This document shows positions 54,190-63,045 of a stretch of DNA of 64,000 bases, one piece after another (positions within the stretch are counted from its first letter, which is position 1; each line of letters starts with the position of its first letter). The DNA is from Polymorphobacter fuscus (lineage in GTDB: Bacteria; Pseudomonadota; Alphaproteobacteria; Sphingomonadales; Sphingomonadaceae). The position numbers and the translations under genes are program-made. A model generated the notes under the pieces. That model was given only the letters and a program-made list of their open reading frames with translations. It was not told where the DNA came from and made no database searches. The stretch lies in the NCBI RefSeq assembly GCF_011927825.1, contig NZ_JAATJI010000002.1:372001-436000 (forward strand). The letters run 5' to 3'.

Positions 54190-56298
54190 TCACCGCACCG
54201 TCAACCGGGCGCGGTCGAAGACATGGCGGCCATCGGTGAGCGCGATGACATGGACACCCGGAACCGGGGCCCACAGTGCAGTCGCCGTGCCGCCATCGTG
54301 GCGCGTCGCCAGCGGCCGGCCGTCGATGGTCAACGACAAAGCGGCAGGGCCGGTGCGGGCGCGGATGGTGACGCGCTGGCGCGCCGGCGGAATATCGGGA
54401 TCGAGCGCGACGACGCTGCCATCGGCGGGCGCCAGCAGGCGCGGCCGCGCGGCGGCGGGATCGGTGGCGGTGAAACGCGCCATTTCGGTGCCGGCGAGGA
54501 ACAGCTCGTCGCGCGGCGGTTCGATGGCGGGGACGAAGCTGACCCGCTGGCGAACGATGCCGGGGGGCAGGCGAAACGCGCCGCCGGGGCGGGCGGCATG
54601 GAGGCCCTGCAGGATCGCCGCCCAGGCCGGGGCGGCGCCGCTGGTGCCCGACACGCCGACCATCGGATCGCCTTCGAAATTGCCGACCCAGACGCCGACG
54701 GTGAAACGGTCCGAAAAGCCGATGCACCAATTGTCGCGCAGCGCCTTCGACGTGCCGGTCTTGACCGCGGCGGGGAAGGGCAGGACGAGGCCATTGTCCT
54801 CCCCGAACGTGGCGGTGCGGGCGGCCGGGTCCGACAGGATATCGCGGATGATCGCGGCGGCGCCGGCGTCGATTGCCTGGCGGTCGGCGGCCGGGGCGCC
54901 GGGGGTGATGCGGAGCAGCGACCAGCGGCCACCGCGAGCCAGCGCACGGAACGCGGCGGCCTGTTCGACAAGGCTGACTTCGGCCGAGCCCAGCGCCAGC
55001 GAAAAGCCGTAGTAATCGCCGTCGCGGGTGATGCCGGCATAGCCGATGTCGAACAGCCGCTCGCGAAAGCCGTCGACGCCGACGAGCAGCAAGGTGCGGA
55101 CGGCAGGGACGTTGAGGCTGTTGCCCAGAGCCGAGCGGACGCTGACGGGTCCGCGAAACTGGCGGTCGTAGTTCTGCGGGACGTACAGCCCCGAGGCGGT
55201 ATCGAGATCGACGGGCGAATCGTCGAGCACCGAGGCGGCGGTGAGCAGGCGGCGTTCGAGGGCGAGGGCGTAAAGTTGCGGCTTCAGCGTCGATCCGGCC
55301 TGGCGCTGGGCAGTGACGCCATCGACGCTGGCCGCGGTTGACGCGGGGCCAGCGGAGCCGACCCAGGCGAGGATGTCGCCGCTGGCATTGTCGACGACGA
55401 TCGCGGCGCCGTCGCGCGCGCCGCGGGCGCTGAGCGCCGCCATCTGGCGGGTGAGGGCGGCGGTGGCAAGGCGCTGGACGTCGGCATCGATGGTGGTGGC
55501 GACATCGCCGCGCGTGCCGGGGACAAGCAGCCGGTTGGCGAGCTGCGGCGCCAGGTCGGGGGCGGCGATGGGCGCGCGCGGGCCGAGCAGGCGATCGGCG
55601 GTGAGGGCGATGCGCGCGCACGCCAGGTCCGGCGCGGTGCGGCAGGCGCGGGCCGTCACGGTGGCGGGCGGCGCCTGGGGGGAGCGGGCGAGCGCGGTGA
55701 GGACGGCTGCCTCGGCGGCGTCGATGGCCGCGGGGGCGTGGCCGGCAAGGCCCCGCGCCGCGGCGTCGATGCCGACAAGGTCGCCGCGAAAGGGCAGAAG
55801 GTTGAGCCAGGCTTCGAGGATCTGGTCCTTGGTCCAGCGGCGTTCGAGGGCGACCGCGGCGCGGCCCTGCATGATCTTCTGCCGCCAGCTGCGGGTGCCG
55901 GCGCTGCCGAGCGTCGGGTCGAGCAGCGCCGTAAGCTGCATGGTGATGGTGCTGGCGCCGCGGTTGGCGCGGCCTTCGGCGCGATCGCGAACGCTGGCGG
56001 CGACGGCGCGCCAGTCGATGCCGGCGTGTTCGGCAAAGCGCCGGTCTTCGGCGGCGACGATGCGGTTGCGCAGCGCCGGGCTGATGTCGGCGAGCGGCAC
56101 CCAGGCGAGGCGGCGCTGGTTGGGGTCGGTGCGGCGGACGGCGAGGACACGGCCGTCGCGGGCGAGCAGCCGCGCCTCGCTGGTGGCGCTGGCGCTGCGG
56201 GCACCGGCGAAATCCGGCGGGGCGAGCGGCGTGGTGGCGATGAGGAGGATGAGGGTGGCAGCGACGAGGACGAGAAGCAGGCAGGCGGTTCTGGTCAT
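54190..56298 (-). CDS. pbpC: Penicillin-binding protein 1C
   Basis: Inner-membrane bifunctional peptidoglycan synthase of 702 residues. One N-terminal membrane helix (about 3-24) leads to a GT51 transglycosylase domain with VAAEDRRFAEHAGID and RGASTITMQLTALL, then a transpeptidase domain with the SxxK nucleophile in AGSTLKPQLY, a Ser-x-Asn type motif in SALGNSLNVPA, and AVKTGTSKALRDNW. The C-terminal BiPBP_C domain (about 610-702) is characteristic of PBP1C. It follows the alpha-2-macroglobulin gene directly, as in many proteobacteria, with the ATG adjacent to that gene's stop. Confidence 0.95.
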   Translation of the reverse strand: MTRTACLLLVLVAATLILLIATTPLAPPDFAGARSASATSEARLLARDGRVLAVRRTDPNQRRLAWVPLADISPALRNRIVAAEDRRFAEHAGIDWRAVAASVRDRAEGRANRGASTITMQLTALLDPTLGSAGTRSWRQKIMQGRAAVALERRWTKDQILEAWLNLLPFRGDLVGIDAAARGLAGHAPAAIDAAEAAVLTALARSPQAPPATVTARACRTAPDLACARIALTADRLLGPRAPIAAPDLAPQLANRLLVPGTRGDVATTIDADVQRLATAALTRQMAALSARGARDGAAIVVDNASGDILAWVGSAGPASTAASVDGVTAQRQAGSTLKPQLYALALERRLLTAASVLDDSPVDLDTASGLYVPQNYDRQFRGPVSVRSALGNSLNVPAVRTLLLVGVDGFRERLFDIGYAGITRDGDYYGFSLALGSAEVSLVEQAAAFRALARGGRWSLLRITPGAPAADRQAIDAGAAAIIRDILSDPAARTATFGEDNGLVLPFPAAVKTGTSKALRDNWCIGFSDRFTVGVWVGNFEGDPMVGVSGTSGAAPAWAAILQGLHAARPGGAFRLPPGIVRQRVSFVPAIEPPRDELFLAGTEMARFTATDPAAARPRLLAPADGSVVALDPDIPPARQRVTIRARTGPAALSLTIDGRPLATRHDGGTATALWAPVPGVHVIALTDGRHVFDRARLTVR

Positions 56299-59200
56299 CT
56301 AGCGGGGGGCGACGGTAAGCGGCGCATTGGGCAGCAGCGCGAGCATTTCGGGGCTGTAGAGCGCTTCGACGCGCGTCGGCGGCATCCGGAAGCGGCCGGT
56401 GCTGCCGAGGCGCACGGTGTAGCTGTAGCTGACCGGCGCGCGGCCGAGCGCGGCATAATGGGCGTGAACGGCATCGCCGCGCCGCTCGACGAAGCTGGGG
56501 CTGGTGCCGGTGCTGGCGTCCTCGCCGAGCATCTGCGACCGGCCGCCCATCGACCCGCCGAGGATGGTCGCGCCGGCGGGGACGGGATCGTTGATCACCA
56601 CCCATTCGACCGGCGCGCGGGGCGTGACGGTGACGGTGACACGGACGACATCACCGCGGGTCCAGCGACCGGGGGTGGCCTGTGACACGGCGGCGATGCT
56701 CCGGCTGGCCGAAAAGCCGCTGGTGAACGCCGTCGTCAGCGGCACCGCGGCGCGGGCGGTGACGATCACCCAGGGTTCGCCGCTGCCCTGGTGGGTGACG
56801 GTCAGCGGCGTCTGGGCGGCGGGCCAGGGCAGCGTCTGCGGCGGTGGCGGCGCCGTCCAGACGAAATCGCGGCTGGCGGTGCCAATGCGGACGCTGGTGG
56901 TGCCGGTGACGGGGGCCGCCTCGAACCGCCGGGTGAAGTCGCGCATCGCCAATGTGCCGCGGGCGTTGGCGATCGTGGTGTCCCAATGGCCCTGGCGCTG
57001 GCGCAGCATCAATGCGCGGGCCAGCAGCGGCACGTCGGCGCGCCAGCCAGGCCGCGGCACGGCAAAGCCCACAAGGCGCGCGGCAGTGGCATCGGCCGAG
57101 GTCAGCAGTCCGGCTCTGTCGTCCTGCCGCAGGCGCAGCGTCGTGCCCTGGCGGTCGAGCCGGCTGCGCAGCACCGCTTCCGCCCGGGCGCCGGCGGTGC
57201 GCGCGGCGGGGGTGGCGACGCGGTCGGTGATGGTGAGGAAGTCGATGATCGTCGCCGTCGGCCAATTGTCCGGCGCGACGGTGATGGTGTCGACCAGCGC
57301 CGGCGGCAGCGCGCCGGCGGTCGCCAGCGCGGCAAGCGCCGCCATCCGCGTCGGAATGTCGAGCGTGCCGCCGGTCTGGCCACCGACACTTGTGGTCAGC
57401 CCGGCGATCAGGCGATTGCGCGGCGCGGCGGGCAGCGGCCAGCCACTGGCGGCGGACAGATCGAGGATATAGGCGCTGAGCCCGACATCGCCGCGCAGCC
57501 ATTCGCCGGGGAAAAAGCGCGCCAACCCGTCGCTGTCGAGATAGCCGGCAAGCGCTTGCGCGGCACTCTCCCATCCGGCGCGATCGCCGGTGGCGACGGC
57601 GCGCGACAGCCGTTGTTCGATACAGTCATAGGGGTAGGCGGCCATATAGCGGCGCACGCCGGGCAGGTCGCCACCCAGGCTGCGGCTGACGGCGATGTCG
57701 ATGCCGCCGCGTCCGGGCAGTGCACCAGCGGGCGCGGCGACGGGGACGGCAGCGCCGCCCGGCTGCATCAGGCTGGCCTGAAGGACCTGGTCGGGAACGG
57801 CGGGCAGCACCGTCTGGGTCACGCGGACCGCGTCATGGGCGGAGGCGGATCGGGCGTCGATGGCCCAGACCACCGGGCCCTTCACGGGCGCGACGATGCG
57901 CCAGGCGACATTGGCGGCGCCGCCGGCGGGAATGTCGCGGTCCTGGGGTGGCAGGGTGATGGCGCCGGCGGTGCCGGTCAGGCGGACGCGCATTGGCGCC
58001 GCGGTCGCGTTGCGGGCGAGGGCGGTGGCGACATAATCATCGCCGTCGCGGACCAGCGGCGGGATGCCAGGCAGGATCTGCAGGTCCTGCGTCGTGCGAA
58101 TGGTCGTGCTGCCGGTGCCGAACAGGTCCGCGCCGCCGGTGGCGATGGCAACGAGGCGGAAGCCCGACAGCGAACCGTTGAGGCGGAACGGAACAGTGGC
58201 GCGGCCCTGCGCATCGATCGGCACGACGGCCTGCCACAGCAGCACCGGGTTGAAATCGCGCCGCGACAGGCCGGCCATGTCGCCACCGCCGCCGCCGGCA
58301 GCGACGGCCTTGCGGCCGTAATGGCGCTTGCCGACAACCTGCGTCTGCGCCGTCGCCATGACGACCGCGAGCGGGCGCGGCGCCATCATCGCGGTCAGCA
58401 CGTCCCAGCTGTCGTTGGGGCGCAATTGCAGCAGCGCCTCGTCGATGGCGGCGAAGGTGATCGCACTGTCTTTCGGCAGGGTGCGTCCGGCCGGCGGGGT
58501 GACGGTGACGGTCGCCGTCGCCGCGCTGCGGACATTATAGGCCGGCTTGTCGCTGGCGACCGTGACCGCCAGCCGGTGTGCATCCCAGCCGACCTGAAGC
58601 GTAGCGATGCCGAGGCGATAGCTCGGCTTGGCAAGGTCGACCAGCGACGTCGGTGACGCGGCCTCGCGGCTCAGCCAGGGCAGGTTCCAGCGGCGGGCGA
58701 GATCCGCCAGCCACAGCCGCCAGCCGGCGACGCGGCCGCGCACCGCCAGCACCGAGACATGGACATTCGGCGCATAGCCGGGCTGCATCTTCACTTCGAC
58801 AACCGGGTTCGATCCCGACAGCGTCGTGACGAAACTGTCGATCACCCCGTCGCGCAGCACGCTGACGAGCGCCGTCGCCTCGCGGAACGGCATGCGCACC
58901 TGCAACCGGGCGGTGCCGCCGGCGGCGATGCTGCGCGCCTCGGGCACCACGTCCATGCGGTCGCCATTGTCACCGCCGAACCACCAGTCGTCGCTGCCCG
59001 CCAGCCACACCGATGTGGTGGCGCGCGCGATGTGCCCGGCATCGTCGCGCGTCTCGGCGGCGGCAACGACTTCTCCCGACACGCCCGCGTCGAGGGTGCA
59101 CGCGACCAGGCCCAGCGCGTCGCTGCTGCCCGAACAGCGCGCATCCAGTGCCTTGGTCTCGCGGCTGTTGTCATAGCTGTAGAAGCCGCCGATCAGCCGC

Positions 59201-62007
59201 TTGCGATAGCTGTAGGTCTCGCGGCTGAACAGCTGGACGCTGACCTTGCGGCCGGCAACAGGCTTGCCGTCCAGATCGAGGACGACGAGCTTCAGCCGCA
59301 GGTCGTTGGCCTTGGCCATCCAGCCATCGGTGCGGATGCCGACGCGCAGGCCGGCGGGTTCGAGCGCGACCCTTGTGCCGGTGGTGGCGACTTCGCCATT
59401 GGCGTCGTCATAATCCATTTCGGCGATCAATTGCGACGGGGTGGTGATGGCACCGAGATCGCCGACGACGACGCGCGCCACGCCATTGGCCGCCAGCGTG
59501 ACGGGTTCGACGCGGGCGCGCAACGGGGCCGCGGCAGCAGCGTCCGCGTCGCCGCCGATCGGCACGATTCCGGGCGTCAACACCTCGGCGGCGAAGGTCC
59601 AGTCGTCATAACCGGGGACGGTGACGGTGCGCGGCGCGACGCTGGTGCGCAGCTTCACCGGCGCATGGGCGACGCCGCCGCCCGACAAATAGGTCAGCGC
59701 CAGGTCGAGCGGCACGGTTGCCGGGGCCACCTGCTTGCCGGCCGGCCCGGACACGCGGGCGCGGATGGTCGGCAGGCGAAAATCCTCGATCGAAAACCGC
59801 CCGGCGGTGATCGGCTCGCCCGGCGCCTCGCGCCCCGCCACTGTCGCCGTGCCGGGCAGTTCGACGGCATAATCGCCCAGCGGTGCGCTGGCCGGCGCCG
59901 TCCAGGTCGCGGCGCCGCTGGCGGCCATCGGCGTGGTGAAGGTGGCATCCGACCCCAAATGGCGCAGCGTCAGCACCGCGGCCCGGGCCGGCACCGGCGC
60001 GAAGCCCGCATCGACACGTTGCCTGGCGATCAGCTTCATGTTGATGGTTTCGCCGGCGCGCAGCAGCGTGCGGTCGAAGACGGCGTGGACGGCGAGCCGG
60101 TCGAAGCCCCAGCCCTGGGGAATGTTGAAGTCGCCGGCCTGAATGCCGTTGCCCCAGGTCGACAGGGTGAAGCTCATGTCGTCGGCGGTGCGGGCGCTGA
60201 CCAGCAGCGCATGGTCGGTGCCGTATGTGCAGCTGCCATAGCTGACGGGCGGGGGCAGCACGTCACCGATCGGCGCGCGGCCCTGCGCGTCGCTGCGGCC
60301 CTGCCACAGCGTTTTTCCGGTGCAGCTGTCGGTTATGGCGATGGCGGCGTTGGCGACAGGGGCGGCGTTGCTGAGACGCGTCACCCAGGCCAGGCTGCGG
60401 CCGCGACCCCATTGGAAATGCACCGCCATGTCGGTGACCAGCGCGCCGGTGGCGACATAGCGGGTCTTGCCCGGCCCGAGCAGCGCCGCGCCGAGGACGG
60501 GCGACGCCAGTTCGATGACATGGAAGCCGCGTGTCGCGATCGGGATGCCGACAACTTCGAAGGCGCGCGGGTCCTTGTCGCGCGGGATGGCAAAGGCGCG
60601 CGCCCGGGCGGCGGCGGGGATCAACGGGGTGCTGCGGGTGGTTTCGACCGAGCGCTTGTTGCCGCTGCCGGCGACGGGGACCTGGATGAAGGTGCGATTT
60701 TCCGAATCGGCAAGGCGTTGCAGCCAGGCGGCGATGGCAGCATCGCCCGTCAGCGTCATGTCGCGGCCGCCGATGGCGCGCGCCGGAAGCGGGTTTTCGA
60801 CACCGCGCAGGGTGACCGGCAGGACGCCTCCCTCGGCGGCCTCCAAGATGCCGAAGGTCGCGGCGAACTTCGCCAGGGGCGGGAAATCGCCGGTGCGGAT
60901 GGCGAGCGGGAAACGCGCGGCGTTGGCCAGCGGGCGGCCGGCGTCATCGACAAGATCGGCGGGCAATTCGATGCGATAATCGCTGCCTTCGGCGAACGGG
61001 CCCTTGAAGATGACCGCATCGAGCGTGGTCGTGCGCGCCGTCGGCGCCAGCGGCGCGAGGCTGCGGCCGTCGGGGCCGACCAGCCGCGCGGCAAGTGCCG
61101 TGGCGGTCGGCACCTCCCCCCGGAAGGCGAGGCGCATCGGTTCGAGCGGCGAACAGGCGGCCGCCGCGTTGACCCGCGAACATTCGAACGCTGCGGTGAA
61201 GGCCGCGCGCACCTTGAAATCCAGCCGCCTGGCGACGCCGGCCGCCAGGCCATTGGCGGTGACGACGTCCTTGCCCCAGCTGATCGTCAGCCGGCCGCCC
61301 GCGGGCAGGGCGCGGCGGCATTTTGCAGCGACGACCGTGCCGCGCGGCGGCATCGGGTCATCGCCATATTCGGCCTTGCGCAGGCCCGCGGCAACGAGCA
61401 GCTGGCGGACCTGCCAATCCTGCCCAGCGCCGTTGAGGATGGTGTCGCGCGTCGCATCGGGCAGGATGTCGAGCGGCACCGCCTCCCCGACGCCATCGAT
61501 CAGGCAGGCGGCATGCGCCGCGACGCTTGCGGATGTGGGCGGGGCGTTGAGCGCGAGCAGGAAGACCTGGTCTTCGGCGATCAGTCCGCCATCGGGCGAG
61601 GGGGTGGCGGCGCGGATCGTCGGCCCGCCGGTCGAAAAGCCGAACTGCCGATCGCCACCGACGAGCGCACCGGCGGCGTCGCGCAGCCCGGGCTTGAGGT
61701 CGAAATTGCACCGCTGGCCGCCAGCGAGGGCACGCGGGAAATCGACCACCCAGCTCTGGCTGTCGGCCCAGCGCGCAGTGGCGCCGGCAAGGCAGTTGCC
61801 GGTGGCGGGCGCCGGCGCGCGCGGGTCCCCCAATGCCACCATCGGTGTCGAAAAATGCAGTGTCGCCTGCTCCGGGCCTTCGACATTGCCGGCGGGGGTG
61901 ATGCGATCGACCCGGGGCAGCGGCGCGCTGACGGCGGCAACGCCCAGGGCCGCACCGGCCATCGCCAGCGCTGCTGCCACCAGCCAGCCGGGACGGGGTT
62001 GCCTCAT
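56299..62007 (-). CDS. Bacterial alpha-2-macroglobulin with thioester (YfhM-like)
   Basis: Envelope protease-trapping protein of 1902 residues, longer than E. coli YfhM (about 1650). An N-terminal hydrophobic segment (about 10-30) lacks a lipobox Cys, so it is a cleaved signal or an anchor rather than the lipoprotein form. A series of macroglobulin-like domains follows, with the conserved A2M domain around NPVLLWQAVVPIDAQGR, and the thioester CIEQ at 1462-1465 (YPYDCIEQRLSRAVA). The C-terminal TED and receptor-binding-like domain closes the protein. It is co-transcribed with pbpC; together they are thought to guard or repair the cell wall when foreign proteases attack. Confidence 0.93.
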   Translation of the reverse strand: MRQPRPGWLVAAALAMAGAALGVAAVSAPLPRVDRITPAGNVEGPEQATLHFSTPMVALGDPRAPAPATGNCLAGATARWADSQSWVVDFPRALAGGQRCNFDLKPGLRDAAGALVGGDRQFGFSTGGPTIRAATPSPDGGLIAEDQVFLLALNAPPTSASVAAHAACLIDGVGEAVPLDILPDATRDTILNGAGQDWQVRQLLVAAGLRKAEYGDDPMPPRGTVVAAKCRRALPAGGRLTISWGKDVVTANGLAAGVARRLDFKVRAAFTAAFECSRVNAAAACSPLEPMRLAFRGEVPTATALAARLVGPDGRSLAPLAPTARTTTLDAVIFKGPFAEGSDYRIELPADLVDDAGRPLANAARFPLAIRTGDFPPLAKFAATFGILEAAEGGVLPVTLRGVENPLPARAIGGRDMTLTGDAAIAAWLQRLADSENRTFIQVPVAGSGNKRSVETTRSTPLIPAAARARAFAIPRDKDPRAFEVVGIPIATRGFHVIELASPVLGAALLGPGKTRYVATGALVTDMAVHFQWGRGRSLAWVTRLSNAAPVANAAIAITDSCTGKTLWQGRSDAQGRAPIGDVLPPPVSYGSCTYGTDHALLVSARTADDMSFTLSTWGNGIQAGDFNIPQGWGFDRLAVHAVFDRTLLRAGETINMKLIARQRVDAGFAPVPARAAVLTLRHLGSDATFTTPMAASGAATWTAPASAPLGDYAVELPGTATVAGREAPGEPITAGRFSIEDFRLPTIRARVSGPAGKQVAPATVPLDLALTYLSGGGVAHAPVKLRTSVAPRTVTVPGYDDWTFAAEVLTPGIVPIGGDADAAAAAPLRARVEPVTLAANGVARVVVGDLGAITTPSQLIAEMDYDDANGEVATTGTRVALEPAGLRVGIRTDGWMAKANDLRLKLVVLDLDGKPVAGRKVSVQLFSRETYSYRKRLIGGFYSYDNSRETKALDARCSGSSDALGLVACTLDAGVSGEVVAAAETRDDAGHIARATTSVWLAGSDDWWFGGDNGDRMDVVPEARSIAAGGTARLQVRMPFREATALVSVLRDGVIDSFVTTLSGSNPVVEVKMQPGYAPNVHVSVLAVRGRVAGWRLWLADLARRWNLPWLSREAASPTSLVDLAKPSYRLGIATLQVGWDAHRLAVTVASDKPAYNVRSAATATVTVTPPAGRTLPKDSAITFAAIDEALLQLRPNDSWDVLTAMMAPRPLAVVMATAQTQVVGKRHYGRKAVAAGGGGGDMAGLSRRDFNPVLLWQAVVPIDAQGRATVPFRLNGSLSGFRLVAIATGGADLFGTGSTTIRTTQDLQILPGIPPLVRDGDDYVATALARNATAAPMRVRLTGTAGAITLPPQDRDIPAGGAANVAWRIVAPVKGPVVWAIDARSASAHDAVRVTQTVLPAVPDQVLQASLMQPGGAAVPVAAPAGALPGRGGIDIAVSRSLGGDLPGVRRYMAAYPYDCIEQRLSRAVATGDRAGWESAAQALAGYLDSDGLARFFPGEWLRGDVGLSAYILDLSAASGWPLPAAPRNRLIAGLTTSVGGQTGGTLDIPTRMAALAALATAGALPPALVDTITVAPDNWPTATIIDFLTITDRVATPAARTAGARAEAVLRSRLDRQGTTLRLRQDDRAGLLTSADATAARLVGFAVPRPGWRADVPLLARALMLRQRQGHWDTTIANARGTLAMRDFTRRFEAAPVTGTTSVRIGTASRDFVWTAPPPPQTLPWPAAQTPLTVTHQGSGEPWVIVTARAAVPLTTAFTSGFSASRSIAAVSQATPGRWTRGDVVRVTVTVTPRAPVEWVVINDPVPAGATILGGSMGGRSQMLGEDASTGTSPSFVERRGDAVHAHYAALGRAPVSYSYTVRLGSTGRFRMPPTRVEALYSPEMLALLPNAPLTVAPR

Positions 62008-62129
62008 GTGCCGATCATGGCGCGGCGGGCGGGCGGCGGCAAGATGGCCTGGCCGATTCGGCCGGTGTGCGGACCGCGGTTTTGGCGATTGCGGGCGGTG
62101 CGCTATGCGGGGGGCCGAGGGGTGCACAG

Positions 62130-63008
62130 ATGGATGCAATGCGGCGACGGGTGCTGGCGGCAGGAGCGGCGGTGGTTGCCGCCGGCGCGACGGCGGGGTG
62201 TACGCGGCTGGGGGTGTTGAACGGTGCCAATGCGCTGATCCCGGGCGATGGCGGCGTGGCGCTGCTGGCGTCGGAAATCGCCTATGGCGGCGATCCGCGC
62301 CAACGGCTCGATATCTATGGGCCGCCGCAGGCGCGGGGGTTGCCGGTGATCGTCTTTTTCTATGGCGGCAGCTGGTCGAGCGGCGCGCGCGGTGATTATG
62401 GTTTTGCAGCGCGGGCCCTGGCGGCGCAGGGGTTCATTGTCGTCGTGCCGGATTATCGGCTGGTGCCGGCGGCGCGTTTCCCCGCCTTTGTCGAGGATGG
62501 TGCCGCCGCGACGCAATGGACGGCGGCCAATGTCGCGCGCCATGGCGGCGACCCGCGGCGCATTGCCGTGGCCGGGCACAGTGCCGGCGCCTATATCGCG
62601 ATGATGCTGGCGCTCGACCGGGGCCGGGGTGCGGCCGGGGTCATCAAGTCGGTGGCGACCCTGGCGGGCCCGTTCGATTTTTCGCCGTTCGTGCCGGGCG
62701 GCGCGGCGGCGGCGGCGTTCGGCGGTACGCCGGACATCGCCGCCACCCAGCCGATCAATTTCGCGCGCGGCGACGCGCCGGCGATGCTGCTGTTGACCGG
62801 GGACGCCGATACGACCGTGCAGCCGCGCAATTCCCGGGTGCTGGCGGCCAGGGTGACCGGCCTTGGCGGCAAGGCGCAGCTGGTCGAATATGCCGGCATC
62901 GGCCATATCGGCATCTTGCTGGCGATGTCGAAGCCGTTTCGCGGCAAGGCACCGGTGGTGCGCGACATCGCGGTGTTCCTGCACGCGGCGCTGGCCGGCA
63001 CAGGATAG
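62130..63008 (+). CDS. Alpha/beta-hydrolase, putative lipoprotein esterase
   Basis: A 292-residue serine hydrolase of the BD-FAE/carboxylesterase type. The oxyanion strand VIVFFYGGSWSSGAR, the nucleophile Ser in AGHSAGAYIAMM, and a C-terminal His in GIGHIGILLAM with Asp in TGDADTTVQ are visible. The N-terminus has a signal segment ending AAGATAGC, a plausible lipobox, so it is probably anchored in the envelope. Alternative start nine bases downstream. It is divergent from the macroglobulin gene and convergent with the PEP-CTERM gene. Confidence 0.85.
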   Translation: MDAMRRRVLAAGAAVVAAGATAGCTRLGVLNGANALIPGDGGVALLASEIAYGGDPRQRLDIYGPPQARGLPVIVFFYGGSWSSGARGDYGFAARALAAQGFIVVVPDYRLVPAARFPAFVEDGAAATQWTAANVARHGGDPRRIAVAGHSAGAYIAMMLALDRGRGAAGVIKSVATLAGPFDFSPFVPGGAAAAAFGGTPDIAATQPINFARGDAPAMLLLTGDADTTVQPRNSRVLAARVTGLGGKAQLVEYAGIGHIGILLAMSKPFRGKAPVVRDIAVFLHAALAGTG

Positions 63009-63010
63009 AG

Positions 63011-63040
63011 GACGGTGCGGGGCGTGGGCCCCGCACCGTC
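63011..63040. terminator. 13-bp perfect hairpin between convergent genes
   Basis: GACGGTGCGGGGC and its exact complement (63028-63040) are separated by four bases, two bases after the esterase stop and five bases before the stop of the PEP-CTERM gene. The position and strength fit a bidirectional terminator; there is no U-tract. Confidence 0.7.
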
Positions 63041-63045
63041 ATGGT

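Noticed and set aside
54071..56605. An 844-codon open frame on the minus strand over pbpC
   Set aside because: It is a shifted frame of pbpC and the end of the macroglobulin gene, almost all Arg, Pro and His, with no domain.
58759..62220. A 1153-codon open frame on the plus strand
   Set aside because: It lies entirely antisense to the alpha-2-macroglobulin gene; its product is Gly/Arg/Gln-rich low complexity, the usual result of GC-rich codon use in the opposite frame.
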